A program made the position numbers and the translations under genes. The notes beneath the pieces are model-generated. The model worked only from the letters and a program-made list of their open reading frames with translations. It did no database searches and was not told the origin of the DNA. Shown piece after piece: positions 6,513 through 11,076 of a DNA stretch of 11,076 bases (its first letter is position 1; each line of letters begins with the position of its first letter). Source of the DNA: Syntrophaceae bacterium UBA2188 (GTDB taxonomy: Bacteria; Desulfobacterota; BSN033; UBA1163); assembly GCA_002327985.1 (NCBI GenBank), contig DCVM01000129.1, forward strand, positions 1-11,076, in the 5' to 3' direction.

Positions 6513-6601
6513 TCCCTTTCCCCTTGAGGGAGAGGGTGCGGGTGAGGGGGGAAACAGCCTGTTCACCCCCACCTCAATCCTCCCCCGTCGAGGGGGAGGA
6601 T
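6513..6601. repeat. inverted pair of G/C-rich palindromic repeats (REP/BIME-like)
   Basis: Unit A (6513-6550) contains a stem CCCTTTCCC/GGGAGAGGG with a short TTGA-type loop, followed by GGTGAGGGGG. Unit B (6564-6601) is a diverged reverse copy, with CACCCCCACC followed by a perfect 9-bp stem TCCTCCCCC/GGGGGAGGA. The two units can also pair with each other through their GGTGAGGGGG/CACCCCCACC parts. This CCCTCTCCC..GGGTGAGGGG pattern is a familiar dispersed intergenic palindrome of proteobacterial genomes. Copies elsewhere in the genome are expected but cannot be seen here. Confidence 0.75.
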
Positions 6602-6669
6602 AGTTCTTGGTAGTTTTCATGGTTCGAGGGTGTCATACCCGTCATGAAAAATTATTTTAAATTTATAAC

Positions 6670-6688
6670 ATCCCTTTTGTAAAGGGAT
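6670..6688. repeat. 8-bp perfect stem-loop upstream of the TIGR04076 promoter
   Basis: ATCCCTTT (6670-6677) and AAAGGGAT (6681-6688) are exact reverse complements around a 3-nt TGT spacer, 32 bp before the -35 box at 6721. As a near-continuous dyad it could be an operator or a minor terminator. On the minus strand an AT-rich run follows, but there is no clean U-tract. Confidence 0.5.
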
Positions 6689-6720
6689 TTGAACATTTGG
6701 CCGTTGGTTCTAAATTCAGA

Positions 6721-6749
6721 TTGACAGTCATTTGATTTCTGTTGATAAT
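6721..6749 (+). promoter_or_regulatory. sigma70-type promoter for the TIGR04076 gene
   Basis: A perfect -35 box TTGACA (6721-6726) is followed by a 17-nt spacer and GATAAT (6744-6749), which matches TATAAT at five of six positions. Transcription would start near 6756, giving a leader of about 28 nt before the ATG at 6784. This also argues against an upstream in-frame ATG at 6742, which would overlap the -10 box. Confidence 0.7.
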
Positions 6750-6783
6750 TCTAATCCAACATGGAGTGAAAGGAGGCTTATTC

Positions 6784-7071
6784 ATGGCAAATCCAGAGAA
6801 GGTGATTTTAAAAATTGTTTCGGTGAAAGGGACCTGTGCGGCCGGGCATTACGCGGGCCAGGAGTTTGATCTGAGTAAGGATTTTCTCTTGGGACTATCA
6901 GGAGATTCCCGAGCCATTTGCCCGTCTGCTTTTCATGCTATCTTTCCCTCATGGCGGGTGCTGCGGCATGGGGGAGAATACCCCTGGGAAGAGGATCGAG
7001 ACAAAACATCCATTGCCTGTCCTGATCCATTCAATCCCGTGGTGATGGAACTCCGAAGGGTAAAAGAGTAA
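6784..7071 (+). CDS. TIGR04076-family protein of unknown function
   Basis: The 95-residue protein has the layout of the uncharacterised TIGR04076 family: an N-terminal strand VILKIVSVKGTCAAGHYAGQEFDLS (7-31), then ICPSAFHAIFPSWRVLRHGGEYPW (45-68), and a closing strand with C79 and FNPVVMELRRV (83-93). Family members commonly share the CP..A..A.....VLR.GG..PW pattern and a few cysteines; here C18, C46 and C79. No membrane segment or signal peptide is present, so a cytoplasmic role is likely. The frame is open to an ATG at 6742, but AAAGGAGG sits about 6-7 nt before the ATG at 6784, and the promoter -10 box covers the upstream start, so 6784 is preferred. The crotonase gene follows after 67 bp. 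The family has no established biochemical function. Confidence 0.85.
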   Translation: MANPEKVILKIVSVKGTCAAGHYAGQEFDLSKDFLLGLSGDSRAICPSAFHAIFPSWRVLRHGGEYPWEEDRDKTSIACPDPFNPVVMELRRVKE

Positions 7072-7085
7072 TATTAAAATTCATA

Positions 7086-7114
7086 TTGATACTTTGAATC
7101 CACCCCATTAGACT
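7086..7114 (+). promoter_or_regulatory. possible promoter for the plus-strand crotonase
   Basis: TTGATA (7086-7091), a 17-nt spacer and TAGACT (7109-7114) resemble a sigma70 promoter with a good -35 and a mediocre -10. It would start near 7121, about 18 nt before the ATG. The gene may instead be read from the stronger promoter of the preceding gene. Confidence 0.35.
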
Positions 7115-7138
7115 GTTCCGAAATTATAAGGAGGCGCT

Positions 7139-7933
7139 ATGAAGACAGAATTTAAAACACTTTTGTTTGACGTTCGGGATAACGTGGCTCACATTACTCT
7201 CAACCGTCCCGATGCGGCCAACTCGATTAATGAGGAGATGGGCAAGGATCTGATGCACGCCGCATTGTGTTGCGACGAGGATCCTGAGATTCGGGCAGTG
7301 TTGATCTCCGGGGCAGGGAAGATTTTTTCTGGTGGGGGTGACCTGAAAGCCTTTTCGTCTAAAGGGGATCAGTTGCCTTATCACGTAAAGGAGATTACCA
7401 CCTACCTCCATGCTGCCATGTCACGGTTTACGCGGATGGACCCTCCGGTGGTTGCGGCAGTGCATGGAGCCGTAGCAGGGGCAGGAATGAGCATTGCCAT
7501 TGCCTGCGATATTGTCATCGCGGCTGAGACGACCCGTTTCACGGTGGCATACACCCGGGCTGGGCTGGTGCCGGATGGCTCTTCAACCTATTTTCTTCCT
7601 CGCATCGTTGGTCTCAAGCGGGCTTTGGAGCTGACGCTCACCAATCGCATATTCTCTGCGCAGGAGGCGTTGCAGTGGGGTCTCGTCACCCGCGTGGTGC
7701 CGGACCATGAATTTCTGGCGCAGGCAAGGGCCCTTGCCGTCCAGCTTGCCAATGGCCCGACGCGAGCCTATGGGATATCCAAGCGATTATTACATAGTGG
7801 TTGGGCTGAAACCTTGGAGACCCAGATGGAAAATGAGAGCCAGGCGATTGCCAATAGTGCCCGGACTGCAGATGCACGGGAGGGGATCACCGCCTTCCTC
7901 GAAAAACGTCCACCCAAGTACAAAGGACAATAA
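7139..7933 (+). CDS. crotonase-fold enoyl-CoA isomerase/hydratase-like protein (PaaG-like)
   Basis: This 264-residue crotonase-fold protein should act on an acyl-CoA in the cytoplasm. Visible marks are LNRPDAANSIN (21-31), the oxyanion-hole segments IFSGGGDLKAF (62-72) and AAVHGAVAGAGMS (106-118), GLVPDGSSTYFLPRIVG (142-158), FSAQEALQWGLV (172-183) and the C-terminal EGITAFLEKRPPKYKGQ (248-264). By manual alignment to mitochondrial enoyl-CoA hydratase, both catalytic glutamates are replaced (S118 and Y138). An aspartate, D146, sits where dienoyl-CoA isomerase and PaaG (ring-epoxyacetyl-CoA isomerase) keep their catalytic Asp. The C-terminal AREGITAFLEKRPPKYKG is also PaaG-like. So double-bond or epoxide isomerisation is more likely than hydration. 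No other phenylacetate-pathway gene is nearby, so the substrate stays open. AAGGAGG about 5 nt before the ATG supports the start. Confidence 0.9.
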   Translation: MKTEFKTLLFDVRDNVAHITLNRPDAANSINEEMGKDLMHAALCCDEDPEIRAVLISGAGKIFSGGGDLKAFSSKGDQLPYHVKEITTYLHAAMSRFTRMDPPVVAAVHGAVAGAGMSIAIACDIVIAAETTRFTVAYTRAGLVPDGSSTYFLPRIVGLKRALELTLTNRIFSAQEALQWGLVTRVVPDHEFLAQARALAVQLANGPTRAYGISKRLLHSGWAETLETQMENESQAIANSARTADAREGITAFLEKRPPKYKGQ

Positions 7934-7980
7934 AGTTACTTGGGTTAGATGGTTTCTTGAGTTTATTGTTTTTCTTGATT

Positions 7981-8031
7981 AACCCATGGTTGAACCTAAG
8001 AAACCCGAAACCCAATGAACCCAAAAAACCC
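7981..8031. repeat. AACCC-rich imperfect short repeats
   Basis: AACCC occurs five times (7981, 8002, 8009, 8018, 8027), the last four 7-9 bp apart in an A-rich background. An opposite-strand GGGTT lies at 7942-7946, and ACCCAAAA (8028-8035) pairs with TTTTGGGT (8057-8064). The whole 7934-8106 gap is A/T-rich with no gene. It reads as low-complexity slippage sequence that may also weakly terminate transcription of the preceding crotonase. Confidence 0.5.
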
Positions 8032-8047
8032 AAAAAACAAAAAATTC

Positions 8048-8076
8048 TTGAACTTCTTTTGGGTATCTCTTATAAA
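8048..8076 (+). promoter_or_regulatory. sigma70-type promoter for the membrane/SAM fusion gene
   Basis: TTGAAC (8048-8053), a 17-nt spacer and TATAAA (8071-8076) form a good promoter-like pair. The predicted start near 8083 leaves a leader of about 24 nt that includes AAGGA before the ATG at 8107. The -35 box lies inside the loop of the 8028-8064 stem, so repeat folding might affect it in single-stranded DNA only. Confidence 0.55.
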
Positions 8077-8106
8077 GTGGTCACCTTTGAGAAGCAAGGA
8101 TAAGTC

Positions 8107-9741
8107 ATGCAGCGAGAAGTGATCAAGGCGAATATCGTGGTTTTTATTGCCAGTTTCTGCACGCTGGTCATTGAGCTGGTCGCAGGAAGAATCATGGCTC
8201 CTTATGTCGGGGTCTCTCTCTATACCTGGACGAGCATTATTGGGGTGGTCCTTGCTGGCATCAGCATTGGAGCGTATCTGGGAGGCAGAATTGCCGACCG
8301 ATATCCTCGGTCCTCCACACTCGGCTGGCTCCTCTTCCTTTCCGGCTTAGGGGCATTTTCCATTTCACCGCTGACCAATTTGATTGGTGGGGCCCAATTT
8401 CACACGAGCCTGATGACACGGATTTTGCTGATCACCACTATTATCTTTTTTGTCCCTTCCTGTCTCCTCGGGATGATCTCGCCCGTTGTGGTCAAATTGA
8501 CCCTCAACAATCTTGAGAAGACAGGCAATGTTGTTGGAAAGATCTATGCCTTCTCTACGCTCGGCTCTATCCTCGGGACATTTGCCACGGGATTCTTCCT
8601 CATCTCATGGATGGGGACACGGCACATCCTTCTGACGATGGGGATCATTCTGATCCTTTCTGCTTTCATCTTTGGAGGTTTTTTCAGGAGTAGAAAAACC
8701 CTTGCCCTCTGTTTCCTCTTCCTCTTTCTTTTCGCTCTTTTACCCCTCATAGGATTGCATGTCTATGCCACCACCCACCCAGAAGAGTTTTCCTTTTCCA
8801 CCTCTCCCATCGAATCCATTAGGAAAATGGTTGGCTATGCCTTCAAGTCTCCTGTAGAGGAGGCCTATTTTTGGAAGGAGAGCGATTACTATACGATTAA
8901 ATTAAAGAGGAGTATTAGGGGGGACAATGGAAATCCCTTGGAGTCTCTGGTTCTTGATCATCTGGTTCACTCTTATACAGATTTAAAGGATCCCCTCTAT
9001 ATCGAGTATGAATATATCAGGATGTATGAAGAGATGGTGAGATGGCAGGCGAAGAAGCGGAAATCTTTTAAAACTCTCTTTGTGGGGGGAGGAGGTTATA
9101 CCTTCCCTCGTTTTATCGAGGTCAAATATCCCGAGGCGGAGATCCATGTGGTGGAGATCGATCCGGAGATCACACGAGTGGTGAAAAGATATCTGGGCGT
9201 TTCAGAGAATAGCAGAATCCGTTCCTTCAATGAAGATGGCCGATGGTTCGTGATGAATTGTAAGGAAAAAGGGACCTATGATTTTATCTTTGGAGATGCC
9301 TTTAATGACCTTTCGATTCCTTATCACCTGACCACCCAAGAATTTGCCATGCAATTAAAAGATCTTCTCAAGCCGGATGGATTGCTTCTGGCTAATGTAA
9401 TTGATAGTTTCAAAAAAGGGGCCTTCATGCCTTCCTATATCCGAACCTTAGAAGAGGTGTTTGGAAAAGGAAATGTCCAACTCCTGACTCTGACTTCGGA
9501 TTACGAGAAGATTGGAATCAGCACGTTTGTAGTGGTGGCGAGTCCACAGAAATTAGATATGGGCGATTTCGTCAGGGGGTTGAAAGGAAAGAAAAGAGCG
9601 ATGACCTCCCACGTCATGCCTCAAGACCGATTGCAGGAATATTTAAAAGAACGTTACTCCGTGATTCTCACGGATGATTATGTGCCGGTGGACAATTTGA
9701 TTGCCCCCATTTTCGAAGAGCGATTTGGCTATCGGCCATAA
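8107..9741 (+). CDS. fused membrane domain / spermidine-synthase-like SAM-binding protein
   Basis: This 544-residue protein has two parts. Residues about 7-217 carry roughly seven hydrophobic segments (7-27, 42-60, 72-90, 105-128, 145-168, 172-192, 197-217), with GAYLGGRIADRYPR after the second, like the loop of MFS proteins. Residues about 250-540 form a spermidine-synthase-like Rossmann domain: GGGGYTFPR (327-335) for the nucleotide loop, VVEIDPEIT (348-356) with acidic E350/D352, EDGRWF (376-381), FGDAFND (395-401) with D397 at the catalytic-Asp region, and the characteristic LTDDYVPVDNL (521-531). This is the 'fused MFS/spermidine synthase' family of inner-membrane proteins, whose reaction is mostly unproven; SpeE activity should not be assumed. 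AAGGA upstream of the ATG supports the start, and a promoter lies at 8048-8076. SerB follows after 79 bp from its own promoter. Confidence 0.9.
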   Translation: MQREVIKANIVVFIASFCTLVIELVAGRIMAPYVGVSLYTWTSIIGVVLAGISIGAYLGGRIADRYPRSSTLGWLLFLSGLGAFSISPLTNLIGGAQFHTSLMTRILLITTIIFFVPSCLLGMISPVVVKLTLNNLEKTGNVVGKIYAFSTLGSILGTFATGFFLISWMGTRHILLTMGIILILSAFIFGGFFRSRKTLALCFLFLFLFALLPLIGLHVYATTHPEEFSFSTSPIESIRKMVGYAFKSPVEEAYFWKESDYYTIKLKRSIRGDNGNPLESLVLDHLVHSYTDLKDPLYIEYEYIRMYEEMVRWQAKKRKSFKTLFVGGGGYTFPRFIEVKYPEAEIHVVEIDPEITRVVKRYLGVSENSRIRSFNEDGRWFVMNCKEKGTYDFIFGDAFNDLSIPYHLTTQEFAMQLKDLLKPDGLLLANVIDSFKKGAFMPSYIRTLEEVFGKGNVQLLTLTSDYEKIGISTFVVVASPQKLDMGDFVRGLKGKKRAMTSHVMPQDRLQEYLKERYSVILTDDYVPVDNLIAPIFEERFGYRP

Positions 9742-9759
9742 GGGAGTGATTCGATTAGA

Positions 9760-9788
9760 TTGACAGAGCTTAGGTTCCCAGATAAAAT
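9760..9788 (+). promoter_or_regulatory. sigma70-type promoter for serB
   Basis: A perfect TTGACA (9760-9765) is followed by a 17-nt spacer and TAAAAT (9783-9788; five of six matches to TATAAT). Predicted start is near 9795, giving a leader of about 26 nt with AAAGGACGAAGG before the ATG at 9821. It supports serB as a separate transcription unit from the fusion gene upstream. Confidence 0.65.
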
Positions 9789-9820
9789 GAGAAACAATCC
9801 TTCATTAAAAGGACGAAGGT

Positions 9821-11029
9821 ATGGATGAGAAAAAAGACTTTGTGATGGTGACCGTGTCCGGCCCGGACCAACCAGGGATTACCTCCTCTTTTAGTCGAAT
9901 TCTCGTGGACAATCAGGTGGAGATTGTGGATATCGAACAGGCCTCTCTACAGGATTTTCTGGGCCTTTCTTTCCTTTTGGACATGAGCGGAGCCAAGCAA
10001 TCCAAGGATGGGGTTCTGAAAGACCTTCTCTTTGAGGCCAGCCGACTTCGCCTGACACTCAACTTCAGACTCTTTTCCGAGAAAGAGATGAAGGCCAGAA
10101 ATAGCAAGAACCTCTTCATCCTGACCTATTTTGGCCAAACCCAAGCCCTTGCAGAGATTTCCAATATCCTGGCCGAGGAAAACGCCAATATTGAAATGAT
10201 CAGCAATCTCACCCGTCACTGTGCCATGTGTGTCGAGTTGACCATTAATGTCAATCAGGCAAAAAATCTCAGCCGATTGAAGTCAAGGGTGCTCGCCAAG
10301 AGTCATGAGCTCAATATTGATCTGGCCCTCCAGAAGATGGAGGCCTATCGTAAAAACAAGCGTCTCGTCTTTTTTGACATGGACAGCACTCTGGTAGACA
10401 TGGAAATTATTGATGAGATGGCTAAAAGGGCAGGGGTCTTTAAAGAGGTTTCAAGAATTACGGAAAAGGCGATGAGAGGGGATATCGATTTCGAAGAATC
10501 CCTGACCCAGCGTGTGGCGCTCCTTAAGGGATTGAAGGTGGAGGAGTTGGAGAAGATTCGGGGGGACATGAAACTCTCGGAAGGGGCAGAAGATTTAGTG
10601 GACACCCTGAAGCGATTGGGTTTTAAACTGGGTTTGGTGAGTGGAGGATTTGATTATTTTTCTGACTTCCTGAGAGAAAAATTGGGTCTGGATTTTTCCT
10701 ATGCGAATCAACTGGAGATCAAGAACGGAGCCCTGACGGGTAAGGTGTTAGGAAAGATTGTGGATAATACCTATAAGGCGAAGATCGTCAATCTGGTGTC
10801 CAGTGAGCAGGGTATCCTTTTAGATCAGACCGTTGCCATTGGCGATGGGGCCAATGATGTGTTGATGTTAGGCCAAGCTGGCCTGGGCATTGCTTATAAT
10901 GCCAAGGAGAAACTCGAACGAGCGGCCAATATGAGTCTGGGCCGAGCCCGCCTCAAGAATATCCTCTATATCTTAGGCATCTCCGAAGAAGAAATGGGAG
11001 ACTGGAGCGTTTGTGAACGTCCCATCTGA
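9821..11029 (+). CDS. serB: phosphoserine phosphatase with two N-terminal ACT domains
   Basis: This 402-residue cytoplasmic enzyme hydrolyses O-phospho-L-serine to L-serine, the last step of the phosphorylated serine pathway. Two ACT domains come first: residues about 6-85 (VMVTVSGPDQPGITSSFS) and 98-170 (FILTYFGQTQALAEISNILAEENANIEMIS), likely binding an amino acid for feedback control. The HAD phosphatase part (181-385) shows motif I FFDMDSTLVD with nucleophile D186 and acid D188, substrate-binding E195, motif II VSGGF (S274), motif III K319 in NTYKAK, and motif IV IGDGANDVLML (D342, D346). The length and layout match double-ACT SerB enzymes rather than the single-ACT E. coli type. The AAGG site and upstream promoter support the ATG. 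The gene is complete, ending 47 bp before the window edge. No other serine genes are in the window. Confidence 0.95.
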   Translation: MDEKKDFVMVTVSGPDQPGITSSFSRILVDNQVEIVDIEQASLQDFLGLSFLLDMSGAKQSKDGVLKDLLFEASRLRLTLNFRLFSEKEMKARNSKNLFILTYFGQTQALAEISNILAEENANIEMISNLTRHCAMCVELTINVNQAKNLSRLKSRVLAKSHELNIDLALQKMEAYRKNKRLVFFDMDSTLVDMEIIDEMAKRAGVFKEVSRITEKAMRGDIDFEESLTQRVALLKGLKVEELEKIRGDMKLSEGAEDLVDTLKRLGFKLGLVSGGFDYFSDFLREKLGLDFSYANQLEIKNGALTGKVLGKIVDNTYKAKIVNLVSSEQGILLDQTVAIGDGANDVLMLGQAGLGIAYNAKEKLERAANMSLGRARLKNILYILGISEEEMGDWSVCERPI

Positions 11030-11076
11030 TCCTCGCTCATCGATCCATTGATTTTTATAAAAATGTGCCAGAATAC

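Larger units (their letters stand above)
6475..6783. other. divergent intergenic region between MFS and TIGR04076 genes
   Basis: This 309-bp region separates two divergently read genes. It holds the inverted repeat pair (6513-6601), a small perfect stem-loop (6670-6688), and a sigma70-type promoter for the rightward gene (6721-6749), all listed separately. No gene is visible. A promoter for the leftward MFS gene was not convincingly found; CATAAT about 23 nt before its ATG lacks a matching -35 box. Confidence 0.6.

Noticed and set aside
6616..6640. GGTTCGA resembling a tRNA T-loop
   Set aside because: No acceptor or anticodon stems can be built around it; no tRNA.

Overview
The window looks like chromosomal DNA of mid-GC content from a Gram-negative, probably anaerobic bacterium. 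A Desulfobacterota/deltaproteobacterium-like genome is my best guess. This rests on the gene mix (an FmdB-type zinc ribbon with a long acidic tail, a fused membrane/spermidine-synthase-like protein, SerB with two ACT domains, CoA-ester enzymes), strong Shine-Dalgarno sites, and G/C-rich palindromic repeats between genes. No phage, plasmid, insertion sequence, CRISPR, rRNA or tRNA gene was recognised. The taxonomic guess is inference.

Layout. Bases 1-1262 are mostly non-coding. They hold a possible tail of an upstream gene (1-66), a perfect 14-bp inverted repeat (285-319), one plausible small exported protein on the minus strand (379-645), a minus-strand intrinsic terminator just upstream of that gene's ribosome site (669-705), and several palindromes at 932-1187. 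Bases 1263-3867 (+) are a two-gene unit: an AGXT2-like class III aminotransferase followed by an M20 (ArgE/DapE-type) zinc amidohydrolase, whose start is best placed at a TTG. Bases 3932-6474 (-) hold an MFS transporter overlapping an FmdB zinc-ribbon gene and, after a 262-bp gap with a long hairpin, a crotonase-fold protein. Bases 6475-6783 are non-coding, with an inverted pair of palindromic repeats and a good sigma70-type promoter. Bases 6784-7933 (+) hold a small TIGR04076-family protein and a second crotonase of isomerase type. Bases 7934-8106 hold AACCC-rich sequence and a promoter. Bases 8107-11029 (+) hold a membrane/SAM-domain fusion protein and SerB, each with its own promoter-like site.

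How the genes work together. Only three links have support: aminotransferase with M20 hydrolase (19-bp gap), MFS with FmdB (overlapping genes), and perhaps TIGR04076 with the plus-strand crotonase (67-bp gap, although the crotonase has its own weaker promoter candidate). The aminotransferase/M20 pair suggests catabolism or remodelling of an acylated amino compound, but the substrate cannot be read from the sequence. The two crotonases lie on opposite strands and differ at their active-site positions, so they probably catalyse different reactions. SerB is the last step of serine biosynthesis and looks independently expressed.

I see no clearly new multi-gene system. The points most worth a second look are the terminator/leader arrangement upstream of the small exported protein, the non-canonical crotonase active sites, and the four-cysteine cluster in the aminotransferase.
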